DNA of 64,000 bases from Gamsiella multidivaricata (GCF_025024155.1 NW_026251713.1:248001-312000); one strand, 5' to 3'; counted from the first letter of the stretch, positions 11,369-26,566 are shown. Program-made: numbers and translations. The notes: generated by a model not told the origin, from the sequence alone.

Positions 11369-13216
11369 ATGGGAAACGCCCCGTCGAACGCTGGAAATGG
11401 CACGCTCGAGAACGATGCCGCTGTTGAGTCCGTTACCTTCACCAATAGCCCTTACCAAAAACAACAACAGCAGCAGCATCAACAACAGCAACAGCAGCAA
11501 CATGGCGGATACATGACTCACCAGCGACATAGCTCGTCACCACACGCCTTCCCTGCACAGTCTTCCACCTTGGGGCCCCAGGATTCGATTCACCCTTCAA
11601 CAATACCCATCGCCCCTATCCCTGTCGAAAGTGCACCCCGGAGATTCCCCTATGTCAAGGAGCAATACCTGAACGATTCTCCAGCAGGGTCCTCTCCTCT
11701 CGGCAGTGATTCGTCTTATCCACATGTGTTGGGCGGAGGACAATCTTTAGGGGACAAACATTTTCAGCAGCATCGCCAACAGCAGAAGCAGCAGCAATCA
11801 CAACCAGTCAAGAGTCCGTTGCCTGGGGGCGGCCCTCGGAGGAGAGCTTCTTCCCTGGTGAGCGGGCAGTCATATGGACAATACACCGATGCCTACAACG
11901 AGCAGGTGCTGCTGGCCACTGCGGCGCATCAGGACAAGTTGGAGCATCATCGATCACAGCAACACGCAATCGAAGGGCGGGCAAGCTACCGCAACTCTGC
12001 AAGGGTCTCACGAGCCTTTGATACGGTCGACCCCCTCAAAAGTCTGGATGATCCGAGCGATGGTAGGCAGATCCAACTTATCCTGTACGATCCAGCCTCG
12101 TAACTTTGATGGCGAGACACACACAACTGACACCATGATGTGCCATCACCTTTTATGAACTGCAATAGATCCCACGGATGGATATGTGCCCACCATTATC
12201 ACATGGAGTCAGGGAGGCACCAACGTGTATGTCACCGGGACATTCAACAACTGGAAACAGAAAGTACGGCTCAACAAAAGGTACACGTTGATCTGTCATC
12301 CGTTTGGCCCGTCCACCCATTATCTATTTTTCACATCCAAACCTTGATATGATCATTCACACAGCAATTCCTTTTTTTATTTGTTTATGGCCTGACATTA
12401 GCACAAGCGATTTCTCAACGATACTGAACTTGCCGCCTGGGACACATCGGATCAAGTTCATTGTGGATGATGAATGGAAGTGCTCCACGGAACTATCTGC
12501 AGCAACCGACGTCGAAGGAAATCTAGTCAACTTCTTAGAAGTCGCGGACGAAGAGCAGGACGAACTCGAGGGTGGCCATGGTAAGCACTTTTTATGGATG
12601 AAAGTTAAAAAAAAAAAAAAAAAAAGAATCAAGTCTACGCCACTGCATGGTACACGCATTATCTCTTACAGAAATCCTCCCACGCTCTATCTTCCTCTTT
12701 ATCTTTGTAGATACACCCATCAATGGATCGCCTGTGGGGTCATACACAGATCAAATCCCACTTTACGCTCAATCCGGTGACTCATCCCCATCAAGTTCTT
12801 CAGGGAGCGATGCGGTTTTACCGCTCACATCCATTACAGCCAAGGCGACAGAATCCAACAGTAACAGCAATGGGGGCACAGCCGGACAACACAGTCCTCA
12901 AGGACCTGGCGTAAGAAGTGGCGGGCCTGACTCCCCCACGAGCGTATCTTCGTCCTCCTCAAAACTGTTTTCATCCAATCATTTGACCATCCCGAATGAC
13001 CCGCCTCCGGCACTACCCCCACATTTGGAAAAGGTTATCCTCAACAATGTGCCGTCTAAGGAAGATAACTCGGTTCTGCCTGTACCCAACCACGTTGTCC
13101 TGAACCACCTGTATGCATGTTCAGTCAAGGAAGGGGTGTTGAGCATCAGTGTCACTGCGCGATACCGAAAAAAGTACATCACCACGGTATTCATTAAACC
13201 TGTGGTAACAGATTGA
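11369..13216 (+). CDS. SNF1/AMPK kinase complex beta subunit
   Basis: The protein scaffolds the kinase alpha and gamma subunits and helps place the complex in the cell under glucose limitation. Exons are 11369-12062, 12169-12280, 12402-12580 and 12711-13216. The N-terminus MGNAPSN is a good N-myristoylation signal. A long Gln/Ser-rich region with two polyglutamine runs follows. The carbohydrate-binding module (CBM48) reads PTIITWSQGGTNVYVTGTFNNW and then PPGTHRIKFIVDDEWKCS. The C-terminal ASC domain contains PPHLEKVILN and VPNHVVLNHLYACSVKEGVL and ends FIKPVVTD. It corresponds to yeast Gal83/Sip1/Sip2. Intron 3 contains an A19 tract. The gene converges on YAE1 with 130 bp between stops. Confidence 0.95.
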
Positions 13217-13346
13217 GAGGGTATTTGTACAATATACAATAAAGCAAGCAGGATCGATCCATCTCACCAATCCATTTGGCATATCACTCACTATATTGTA
13301 ATATGCAGCGCGTCGTATTATGTATATGATGATAAGTGGATGCTAT

Positions 13347-14458
13347 TTAGGCACCTTCGAGGAGTGATTCCATGTTGACCTCCTTGAGTAGATCATGGAT
13401 TCTGGAGCGGTACATGTCGATCACTTGCTCTGGCTGTGAAGAACACTCTTTTCCTCCGCTGGAACCATTCTTTTCTTTGTCCATGGACCCATGCTCCTTT
13501 GAGACACAAAGTCCGCCGCCCTGCTTTGATCCACAACATCCTACTTCTGTTGATGCCTGTGCTTGAGCGTCTGATGTAGAGGTGTCCTTGTCTGCCGTCG
13601 ACGAGACAGCGGTCCTGTTTTGGCAACACGAGTCCCTGCTTCCAGATGATGTTGAGGAAGCACCCCCGCAGCATCCCGAATCAATGCCGGACAATGTTCC
13701 GTCAATGTTCGAATCGGCTTTGTTGGATTTGGATGTCGACGAAGAGGGTTTGTATCCGTCGTCGAAAAAGGCCTTATCAAAGACATTGGAGATGTCCAGT
13801 TCGACCAGCTCCTTGACCAACGCCGTCGCTTTCTCGACCCATACATCTTTGTCTTTCAAGCTGACTAGTGGGCTTTGGTTTGCGGATGCCAATGTTGATG
13901 AAGATGGCGAGGATTGGACGTATTCTAACAGTGAGCTGGAATGGACTCGAAAAAACATTAGGATACCATTTGGCTAATAGCATAAGATAATACATAATAA
14001 AGGGCAGTAGGGAAGGCAAAGAGCCTCGCTCACGGACCTGATCAAGCCTCGAAATCTCCCCAACTCATGGCCGTACTGAGTGCCCTCTGACCAGCCCTGG
14101 TTGAAACCCTGTTGCAGCGTGCCCTCTTTCCCTTCTTCAATACCCTCCCTGTAGCCCGTCTACAGTGCAAGGTAAGGACGAGAAAGTGTTTTTTTTTTAA
14201 GCAAATGCAGGCATAGGTTCATTTCAGTGTTATATCGGTCAATGTTTCCTGGACAAGGCATCCCCTTACATTGCCAAAGGTATCGTGAAGTCGAGACCAC
14301 TCTCGTTCTGCGATCGCACGATCGTACGAAACATTATCCCCATCGTCCCAGATATCGTCGCCTCCACTGCTGTTGCCGCTACTGTCGACATCGTTTCCGT
14401 CCACCTGGCGATTTACTGAGGAATGAAAAAGGTCTGAATGGTGGTCCTGATCTGTCAT
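13347..14458 (-). CDS. YAE1: Yae1-like protein with an extended Cys/Ser-rich C-terminus
   Basis: Yae1 works with Lto1 to bring the ABC protein Rli1/ABCE1 to the cytosolic iron-sulfur assembly machinery. Three exons (14270-14458, 14034-14159, 13347-13973) give 313 residues. The acidic start contains DDIWDDGD. The family repeat is EGIEEGKEGTLQQGFNQGWSEG followed by GHELGRFRGL. The remaining 200 residues are longer than usual and hold three paired cysteines in Gly/Ser-rich surroundings (DSGCCGGAS, RDSCCQN, VGCCGSK). Exon 3 uses the acceptor at 13974 because only this keeps both flanking exons in frame. The paired cysteines may bind metal, but that is inference. Confidence 0.88.
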
Positions 14459-14842
14459 GGTTGCGATTCAAGGTTTGTGGGTGAAAGAGATTCATAAGCG
14501 CTCGCTGGGCTTTTTGCTTCCATCCTGATTTTTTTTTCAGTTGGACTGTCCAACTGCGCCGGTGTGCTCCTCGCCTGGTCCACCAAAGACATGTTTCCTT
14601 CAACACCCTTGCGTTCAATTTGTTCAATTGCAATTGCCGCAGACCAATATGCAATACCAGAAGAGTTGCACTCGAAGACGTTGCACTTTTTATTGTATTA
14701 TCCATGGCTAATTTGAAGACGCAAAAAGAGGCCCCATTTTTCCTTGCTGATGCCCAGTCCAATGCCGCCCGACCAACTCGCGATAGAGACCGTGCTTCTT
14801 TTACTTTGATGAGAGCTCGGCACCAATACGATAAGTGAGGAT
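14459..14842. other. YAE1 upstream region / capping-protein downstream region
   Basis: In this 384-bp gap between two minus-strand genes I see no gene, only chance frames. It should hold the YAE1 promoter and the 3' end of neither neighbour beyond the capping-protein terminator side near 14459-14842. Confidence 0.4.
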
Positions 14843-16412
14843 CTAGTTGAAGTCAAAGAAGCCATGTAAGGAGTCAGCGACTTTTTGAATCCTCTCAGTT
14901 TCTTCTATCTCGATAAAAAAAAGCAAGCACGTTACCTTGTTCCAGTCAAGTTTTGTGCGGGTGTAGGGCAGAGCGCGACGAAGGCCATTGAATGTACTTT
15001 CTGCCAGGTCATGGTAGCTCTCGTTCAATGCCGCCTGGTACTTTGCCTCCTCAGCAGCGATCAGGTCCAGCAATGCCTTGGAAACAATTTTGTGCTACCC
15101 AAATCCAGAACCACGAATTGATAATGTTAGTGCTCCTGGCCCCTGAACGCATTGTAGTTGATAATTTGGGGACCCAGATCCTTGACACTTACAGGATCCG
15201 ACGAACCCTTGCTCAGCTTTTCTTCGATCTCCTTCGATGTCTCCAATTGAACGTTTCCATCCTCATAGTAGTGGACCTTGCACTTCAGTGTGCCCTTGAC
15301 TTCACTTGTCTCAGTATTCAGCGTCCAGATGGATCTCCATCGTCCGTTCCTACATTGGAAAGTTCACAGGTTACTGATCAATTGCATATGCATACAATAA
15401 CGTGCCTAATTACTGTCATCTGGCAAGTATTGCAGAGCGACATTTTCTTTGATCCGCTTACCAAAAGTTTGACGGGCTGTACTTGTTGTGGACGATAGCG
15501 ATTGTAACCACGCCTTTGGAAGCATACACTGCAGAAACACCCTCAGCGTACCGGTCAATCACATAGTCCTCCGTGTCCTTCTCAATCACTTTACGAATCT
15601 CCTCCATCTCCTCGTCGACCGTGTGATCCTCAGGATCCGAGGCAATCTACAATAAACCGTGAGCATCCCAGAGTGGGGTTCAATACTCAAAGTCAAAGCA
15701 TAAATGGCAGGAAGCAAATACTGAAAAAACAGGCCAGTAATGACAGGGCGAACATTTGCGACATACCTGGCGAAAGTGATCCAGCTTAAACACTTTATTG
15801 CTCTTGGGGTGCAAGAAACGGTTATCTTCGATCTGTCCATACTTTGAAACAATTGCCTAATGAAAATAAAGGCGAAGGTGGGACAATTATTAACCTTTTG
15901 CACATCCAACATCAATCAAAAAGTCACCAATGGACTCAATTGAACGCAAACGAAACTTGCCTTGCCCTCGATACCAGGGACATCCACAGTCGCCAATTCT
16001 TCAGTATTATATTCCTCCAAAGCACTCAGGATACCGCCGTCCAGTAACTCGTCGTCGCCCACCAAGCCGCGAACATCTATTACGCCCACCATTCCATATC
16101 AATCCGTGTCGCGATAAAAATCGGCAGGGTCAGTGGTCCCGTTTTAGACAAGCTGAGTTGGCCATTTTTTTTTTGGCGCGAGAGCGTCCCAATCTTCGCA
16201 ATAGAAAAAGCAGCCTGTCATTACCGTTGAATACATCGTTGATTTCACCTAGTTAAGCGTTGTCGAAATGAAAGCCCAAGAGACTAGTTAGATGGAGTCA
16301 TGTACGACAAATTCTCATAACACTGTGTGTAGCAAGCAAGCTCTGTCTAACCTGGTGGTGCTGCCTTCAAGAAGCCCGAGGCAATCTTAATTTTTTCTTC
16401 GATGGTGGCCAT
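14843..16412 (-). CDS. CAP1: F-actin-capping protein subunit alpha
   Basis: With its beta partner this protein caps actin barbed ends in cortical patches. The start MATIEEKIKIASGFLKAAPP is followed by a 24-nt exon encoding EINDVFN (16225-16248), a very small internal exon. Downstream exons give DVRGLVGDDELL, KSNKVFKLDHFRQ, HNKYSPSNFW, YEDGNVQLE and the family signature LRRALPYTRTKLDWNK, ending HGFFDFN. Eight or more exons are needed. The intron whose donor is at 15959-15960 begins with GC in the context AAG/GCAAGT. This is a clear GC-AG intron, because the next exon (AIVSKYGQIEDNRFL) only joins in frame there. The last exon is short and its sequence differs from animal family members. Confidence 0.93.
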
Positions 16413-16740
16413 AGGGAGCAATATAGGGAGATGAAGGACTTGCGTAGTTTAGTTGATGAGGGAGAAGAATGGCGACTTTCTAAGGGTGCCTGAAGGTTGA
16501 TGAACGGTCTGCACTTGGTTGTGACTCGGTACGTCACTACAAACCTGACGCGTTGCACACACCTGGAACTACCATTTTTCAGTAATTGAGGTGCATATCA
16601 TGCAAACATGTCCTCGGAAAATAGACCTGTTGTAAAGAGTCTCAAAGTCAGCCTTTATTGTCAAAAGAGAGAAGGGGATGCGTAAAAAAAGGGCAGACTG
16701 AAAGCGGATGGGATGGCTGGAGGGGGCGGGTTTTATTTCT
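16413..16740. other. Short intergenic interval
   Basis: This interval lies between the capping-protein start and the eS4 stop on the same strand. It should hold the capping-protein promoter and the eS4 3' end. No gene was seen. Confidence 0.4.
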
Positions 16741-18646
16741 TTAGTTGGAAGCGGCACGACGACGATCACGCTCCTCGGCAATGGTGAGCTTGACACCCTT
16801 GTTCTTAGGAAGAGAAACCCAAGGCTTGTTGCCCTCACCAATGACGAAAACGTTGGAGAGACGGGTGGCGAATTGGCGGTCGAGAACATCCTTGATGTGG
16901 ACGATATCGAAACCTCCGATGTGACGCTCACGGTGGGTGATGACACCGACACGGCCAGTGTTGCGACCTCCGGTGACCATGGCAACATTGCCGACCTCGA
17001 ACTTGATGAACTCGTTGAACTTGCCAGTCTCCAGGTCAAGCTTGATGGTGTCGTTGACCTTGATCAAGGGATCAGGGTAACGGAGGGTGCGGCCATCGTG
17101 AGTGACGACGAAAGGAATGCCCTTGGCACCGAGCTGAACCTTCTTGACCTTGCACAACTTGTACTGGGCCTCATCAGCGGTGATACGGTGAACGGTGAAG
17201 CGTCCCTTGGTGTCGTAAACGAGACGGAAGTTCTCGCCAGTCTTCTCGATGGCGATGACATCCATGAAACCAGCGGGGAAGGTGGTATCGGTACGGACCT
17301 TGCCATCAACCTTAACGAGACGCTGCATAAGGATGGACTGAACCTCCTTACCGTTGAGTGCGTACTTCAGACGGTTGCGCATCAAGATAATAAGAGGCAA
17401 GCACTCACGGAGCTTGTGGGGACCGGCAGTAGGTCTGGGAGCCTACAATATCGTTACGCAAAAAGACAATGAAAAGAAGTCGCTAGACGTGAGTATGACC
17501 GGTCTTTGCAAATAGTCGGTAGTACTGAGCTGGTGTCCTATGATGATCCGATACTGTTGAATGCCAATCGAAGTCGAACTGAATAAAGATCCGTCTTTCA
17601 TGATAGGGCACCAGTCATTTCAGGTAATCGCGTTTTTGGTTCTTGCTGATAACAGTGATGTTCGAGTTATCCTTTTGCGTGCAAAGTTGAGTTGTCCTTG
17701 CAATTGTTGATCAAGCGTGTTGCAAAAACTGTCGAAGGCTGTCTACCATTCTGTGGTAGAAAGAGACTGAGGACATCAACTAGTACGGGGGCGAACAGGT
17801 TTGGCCGTCCCAAGGTACTCGATGATATGCAACTGCTTTCTACGAGCCATCGTGTGTAAGCGGAAAAGCGGGCAGTGTTGCCGTTTCGAGTCGACACAAA
17901 AACAGGGCAGCTTTTCCGCTTTAAGTTGTTGTGCGCGGCGCGAATAAAGCGTTTCCTGTGTCCTATTGTTGGTGAGCGTCCAGGCAGGGATTGATGGAAC
18001 GCTGTTTGCTTGATGATGTTTCCGTGTCCCGATCTCCAGTGTAGTTTCTTCATCCTCTATTTGCCACACCCTCTCAAGAAAGAACCTGATGTTAACGTAC
18101 ATAGGTGCCGGTCAGCTTGTCCAGCATCCAGTGCTTGGGGGCATTGAGGCGCTTCAGGTGCTTTTTGGGTCCACGAGCCTAGATTAGCATAATAAAGGAC
18201 AGTCGGTCGGATGTTAGGTGCGCCATGTAGAGAGTTGCTGTTGAGTAGACATCAGTCCTGTTGCTTATTCCTGTGCGTGCTATCCGTAGATCCTGGATGA
18301 CTGACTGCTACGCGCATGAACCTGATCCTGTTGCTCCAAAGGATGTAGTCAATATCCGAAATAACTGCGCCGTTTTACTATTGTCTACCGCCAGTGTTGG
18401 GTTGCCAACTTGACAGCATGGGCTTTAGCAGGTCCTCGAGTGGTCATCGCTGAAGTCCAATTGATGTCTATCCTGCTGTCCTCTTTTTCATGGTAATCAG
18501 CATTCAGTATCTTGCTGACATAGTCCCATGTCGATTGATAGACAGATCCTTGAGAGTTGCGCTGCTGTAGTGATCGATGGATGGGGGGCTTCATCCGTAT
18601 CCTGGATCCACGGTGCGCTGTGCCTTCTGCGACAGTCACGAACCAT
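16741..18646 (-). CDS. RPS4: 40S ribosomal protein eS4
   Basis: This structural protein of the small ribosomal subunit has three coding exons: ATG alone (18644-18646), 18101-18178 and 16741-17442. They give 260 residues, the normal length. Exon 2 encodes [19 protein letters not shown] and exon 3 starts [16 protein letters not shown]. The body contains [18 protein letters not shown] and the KOW-like [13 protein letters not shown], ending DRRRAASN. The start codon is inferred. Exon 2 needs a codon from upstream, and the only ATG directly followed by GT between exon 2 and the next gene is at 18644-18646, in the context AAAAAATGG. Both introns are long for this window (about 465 and 658 nt), as is common in fungal ribosomal protein genes, and intron 2 holds two inverted repeats. 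A 254-codon antisense frame on the plus strand is a shadow. Confidence 0.93.
17530..17614. repeat. Imperfect inverted repeat in RPS4 intron 2
   Basis: The 17-base arms 17530-17546 and 17598-17614 match as reverse complements at 15 of 17 positions and enclose a 51-nt loop. The arm starts CTGGTGTCCT and the partner ends AGGGCACCAG. This could be a structured intronic RNA or an element remnant. I could not match snoRNA boxes convincingly. Confidence 0.6.
17858..17921. repeat. Perfect 12-bp inverted repeat in RPS4 intron 2
   Basis: AAGCGGAAAAGC (17858-17869) and GCTTTTCCGCTT (17910-17921) are exact reverse complements around a 40-nt loop. On the transcribed minus strand the 3' arm is followed at once by ACACAC. 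An ACA directly after a hairpin is seen in H/ACA RNAs, but no second hairpin or H box was established. Confidence 0.6.
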
Positions 18647-18778
18647 TTTTTCTGCAGATGTTAAAGGGGGGATTTCTCTTGGAGGACGATGGCCAATTTT
18701 TGTTACAGCCTACGGCGGCTTATACCACAAACTTTATTTTACAAAATGTACGAACGTATGTGGTGGATTTAATTGAGT

Positions 18779-21700
18779 TCAGGAAACGGACACCGTCCCT
18801 GGGCGCCGTGATTCAGAGAAGTCGGTCAACACTGCACCTTGCACTGTACTGATAGAGCTAGCACCCGACTGTATCGAATTCATCCTGTAACTATTCGTAT
18901 CCTGGGCACTGTCTTGGAGGTACAGAGAGCCAGCTCCATCCTCAAGTCCTTTGGTGTCGTCGTCGCCTTCGTCGTCCGACCAGTCAAAATCCCCGCTGAA
19001 GCCGCCGCCGATCATGCTCTCTTCATCGTAATCGGCATCGTTCCGTGCAGAAGTATTGTACATGGATTGAATATGCGTGTTCTCTTGTATAGTCATCTCT
19101 TTGCCGGGGGACCTTGCATGTGAGTTGCTATCCTGCTGTGGCACCACATGCTCCGACCCCTCAACCTTGGTCTCGGCAATCGGCGTGTCTTGATGGGGCT
19201 TCTTTTTCTTAAGCTCCTCTCCTCTGTTAGGCATCACTTGAGCGGCGTCCCTGTCGGCGTTAACAAACTCTGTATTCCGTTCGATGGTGACTTGAAGCGG
19301 CTGCTGTTGTTGCTGTTGCTGTTGCTGCTGTTGATCCTGCTCTTCCTGTATCACGCTCAGGTACCAAAACATCATGTTCGAGATCAGCACCTGCTCGTGC
19401 AGTGGGCGCCTGGGATTTGCAAGTTTGACATGGGATAACCTGTAAATGGCTCGTTCAATATGGATTGGCATCCGGCGCGGGTCGTTCGCACGGTCGCCTT
19501 GGGGTGAAGATTGCTGATGTGATGTAGAGGACGTCGCAGTGTCCTCAGGACTGGCAGGCTGGGGTTTGGATGAACCTTTGCCATTGCGTGAGAACAGAAG
19601 AGAGAGGGCCGACTGTTTTTTACCCACAATTTCAGTTGAGGGATCCCTGTTGTGCTGATGCACCTGCGAACCGGAAATCGGTGTCTTTTGAGGACGCTGG
19701 GCCATATCCGCCGTCTTGTCACCTCCTTTCTCCTTGCCCCACAACCAGGACCACGAAGAAGATTTTTTCAGGTGAGGTTGCACAGGCGGCAGCCGAGCAG
19801 CGTCGAAATCTTTCTGCCCAGAGGTCGTATGTTTCTGTGACAGTTGAGCTGGCTTCGATGGCGCTGGTTGTGGTGGTGTATGTTGCTGAAGGAGGTTCTG
19901 GCTCAGCTTGACAGGAGGGGGGATAGGATAGGTCACTTTGGAGGTTACCGCATCTTCGAAAGTGGTACATGCGGGCGCGGAAGAGCTGCTGGGTTGTAAT
20001 GGCATGGCATCCGCTGTTGCCACTGTGATTGTAGTGGTGATACTGGAGACCGCAACTCCAGGATCCGATCGTGATTCTTCCTCAATCTCCCTTCGTCGTT
20101 GCTCCAGCAGCTGAGGCTCGACATACGTCGTGATCGTTGGTTTTGAAGAATCTCGCAAAGTTGATACAAAGCGCTTTAGAGGCCTGTGGGCTGACTCATT
20201 ATGTGCTGAAACTTCATCTTGTTTGACGACGACGGAAGCAGGAGCCGGCTGAACTATTGTGGATGTGAGTGGCATGGGACCCGGATCTACAAGTCTCACA
20301 GCTGGATATTCGCCATTCTCGATCGGTACAGGTCGTAAACGCGATACATCATTTCTGATTTCGCTGGATGTTGTCGAATTTCGGCGAATCTTTGTCCTGG
20401 CGCTTCGTCTCAAAAGGGACGGTCCATGCCTCGTCAACCCACTGCCGCGTTTTACGGCTGCAAGATCCTCTTCCGCCATGTCTGTCGCCATATCTGTAAC
20501 TGCCTCATGGTCTAATTTCCCAACTACAAAACCATAGGAAATGTAGTCATTATTAGTACTAGCACATCCACTTTCATGAAATAAAAGAGACGCTCTTGAT
20601 TGACATACCATGCGGTAGAAGCTGAGTATGGCTGGTAGATCGTCTCAACGAAGTTCTTGTCTTCAAAGGCGGCTCGCCCATCTGCGTCAATGGGGAAGAG
20701 AATACACCGGATAAGAAATCCTGCTGCTTCTCATCTTCCTTGATCGCTACTGGCTTCTTTTGTTCGGCTTTTTCATCCGTATCTTCGTCGTCATCATCGT
20801 CTTCCTCCGGGTTGTACTGAGCCGAGAGGACGGACTTGCGTCGGTTGAGAGACTCCTTTCTGGCCGAGAGAAGGCTTCCACTGCCATCCGTGTCGACGCC
20901 ATGCTTTGATAGCCACCTATTGTACTCGTTGGGCGCAATCTCCGGGTGCATGTGGAACGGGACCTGGCGATCCGTGATACAAATTAATTAATTTAAAAAT
21001 GGGACCATTTAGATTATTAGATCGCTATGCTTTTCATGTATATGCAGCCATGACGTATTCACAACAAAGGAAATATAAGCGCAGGATTCATTTACCCAGA
21101 ATAAATGTGAAGGATCTTCGGTTTCGATTTGGACCTCTTTGATGTCCTCTTGGTGCACTGTCCGGACTATCTCTGTCAAATCGCTGCTTTGATCCAACTG
21201 TGACGCCAGTACGTCCTCTGAAGGATGGCTCATGATCGGTGCTGTAATAGCTGCCTCTGCCGTCAAAGAGAACAGTGACGACGATGTTGAAGAAGACGCA
21301 GTTGAGGAGGAAGTCGATATAGTCGAAGATATGGAGGAGGTCGATAGCGTCTTCTTCTTACACTCAGTCGCATCTTGATCTTTATCTTCTATGGATGGAC
21401 TGGATGCTGTAACCTCATCTGGAGCTGCATTATCTTGATCTAAAAAATCCATACTGTCATGGGCTCCATTCGAACTTGACAGGCTATTGTGTAGACTATC
21501 ATCTCTGTGATCCTCTGATATAGCGATGTCACTGTTGTCAACTTTTTCTTGACCGCCTGGTAGCGATGCAGGCTAAGGGCGATGGTGGACGTGATGCAAT
21601 AGGTGCGTTAGTTGGTGACAGTAGCAGCTAGCCTGGGGTTATCGGTGTGAGATGAAGGCTCAGTCGCAAACCAAACCTCCCCAAAGATCAAACAAAAATG

Positions 21701-22101
21701 AAGGGATGGATATATACAACTCTGGACGATCAGCAACGATGTCGTGGTGTTTTCATGGCGCACAGGCATGTTAGAGATTGATGGATACAAAACGGGTCAT
21801 AAAATTTGTGCCACTATCATCGCTTGCATCACACTCGCTCTTCAAGATAAACCTCAAAGGTCCAAGATCTGACTAGTACCTTTTCCTTATGGTCCCATAG
21901 AACACTCGAATCAAACATGAATCCGTTAAGTGTGGCGATTTCTCGTCGGGAGCGCATCACTGAGTTATTTGGGATAGCTGCTGCTGTTGAACAGTCTTCT
22001 GTATTATCTGAGGACGGGTGTTGGTTATGCTGACTCCGCTTGGTAGTGTCGTCGCATGGCAATGGAGCCACAGCAGAATTGGTAATGTCCGGTGTCGACA
22101 T
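18779..22101 (-). CDS. Zds1/Zds2-type polarity and PP2A-regulatory protein
   Basis: In yeast, Zds proteins bind the PP2A-Cdc55 phosphatase and control mitotic entry and cell polarity. Four exons (21880-22101, 21096-21572, 20609-20963, 18779-20523) give 932 residues, close to the yeast length. The N-terminal part carries REIATLNGFMFDSSVLWDHK, then a Ser-rich acidic stretch, then PSHLFWVPFHMHPEIAPNEY. A low-complexity middle follows. The conserved Zds C-terminal domain reads PIHIERAIYRLSHVKLANPR and then LHEQVLISNMMFWYLSVIQ. A glutamine run follows directly after it, and an acidic, Asp-rich tail ends the protein. The rest is probably disordered. The promoter side (22102-23160) is pyrimidine-rich on the coding strand. 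Confidence 0.92.
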
Positions 22102-23344
22102 TTTATTTTCGCGCGCTCGACGGGGTATGGTGTGAAGCTCTCAAAAATGGAAGCCCTCGAGGGCTTGAGCGGAATAGAATCTACCGGCTGTGATTTGAAT
22201 CAACCTAGAAGAGATTCAAGAAAGAGTGGTTCAGGAGAAAGGGATTTAAAATGATGGTCAAATGCAGGCACGTCGGTGGTTGCACGCAGGGGATGGGGGA
22301 GGAGATGCAAACAACGTCCAAAGGAGTGCAAGGAACACAGTCTATGAGGCAAGCTCAGGCCTGCACCAGCCTGCAGTCCAGTTCGTCATACTCAAAGAGC
22401 ACTTGAAGAAGGTTAAACGATAGGCGATTGGGCTCGTATCTCCTTTGTCAGTGTTGCATAGCCTTAGTTCTTTTCTTTGCCGACTGCTTACTATACAGAG
22501 CTGACGAGGGAGTTGTGCGTTCTGTTGAACTTTGTTATATACCTCTACAAGGACACTATAAAAATTCCTTGCAATGGACGACGAGAGGAGTAAAGGAGTG
22601 AAGGGGGGAGGGGAGAAAGAGAACTATGTCTAGTGTATGGGTTATGTGTGGATGCAGGTGTGAATATGTACTGAATATGTGCGGAGCAGCTGTAGGCAAT
22701 TGGGGCTGACAATGTGCTGTTGTGAATGGGATTCACTGCGCCAAGAATAGACGCATAAGAGAATAGGAACCTACCCTGGGCAAGAGGTCTGGAACTCAGG
22801 TGCAAAGAATAGGAGAGGGGAGGATGGGAGAGAAGGGGAAAGGAAGGGAGGGTTATATGTTTATGTCTATCTATTCAGACTCAGGGCTTTTTTTTTTTTA
22901 GATGTGGCCCATGCAAAAAGAGGGCGACTTGTCGATGGGGAATGAAGGATGACGAGGAAAGGAAGAAAGAAAGAAGTTAAGATGGAGATGAGGGAGGAGA
23001 AGGACAGGGACAGGGGAATGGTCGGTTGCAGGTGTACCGTACACGCACATGGCGATATCAACACGCCTTTTTTGAAAAATAGCGCGCAATGCTTTTTTTC
23101 CCTCCGTCTTCTTGAGAACGAGTGAAATAGTTCACTTGTCCACTGCCCGCCCCACACAGGGCAAGCTACGTCCCTTTAGCATCCTCAGGAGCCAGAAGTA
23201 CCCGTACTATGGTCAATGTATATGATGTTTTTATTTTTTTTCATATTTTTCTCGATATTAATGTACCTCCATGTTCTCGAAACCCGCTTGATGCCTAGTT
23301 CTCGCACCATCTTTGTTCTCATGGTTGTGGTACTAGATACCCAC
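22102..23344 (-). promoter_or_regulatory. Upstream region of the Zds1-type gene
   Basis: This 1.2-kb gap holds no supportable gene. From about 22560 to 23000 the plus strand is purine-rich, so the strand that reads into the Zds gene is pyrimidine-rich. This matches the pattern upstream of other genes here. The distal end holds the 3' flank of Miro. Several short open frames are low-complexity. Confidence 0.5.
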
Positions 23345-26385
<3,041 letters not shown>

Positions 26386-26566
26386 CCTAGTTCGAAATCA
26401 AGTTCAGCGTGGGACAGTTGAATGAAGAGGAAGCACGAACGGAGGCAGGAACGAGGGCGAAACACGCTACTTTGCGTACCTTCGCATATCACGTGAAAGT
26501 TAAGATATTCGGTCAATGAAAATGTCTATGTATACGGGGATGTTTATTTGTTCAAATCTACGACTT

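Noticed and set aside
16708..17472. A 254-codon plus-strand frame
   Set aside because: It is antisense to RPS4 exon 3 and follows from the biased codon use of a highly expressed gene. RPS4 identity on the other strand is certain.
17530..17614. C/D-box snoRNA reading of the intron repeat
   Set aside because: A box C-like ATGATGA exists only on the non-transcribed strand and the expected box D beside the stem is missing.
17776..18102. Minus-strand frame inside RPS4 intron 2 that includes [14 protein letters not shown]
   Set aside because: It has no recognisable family, sits wholly within an intron, and its continuation is ambiguous. It is kept only as a note in the intron finding.
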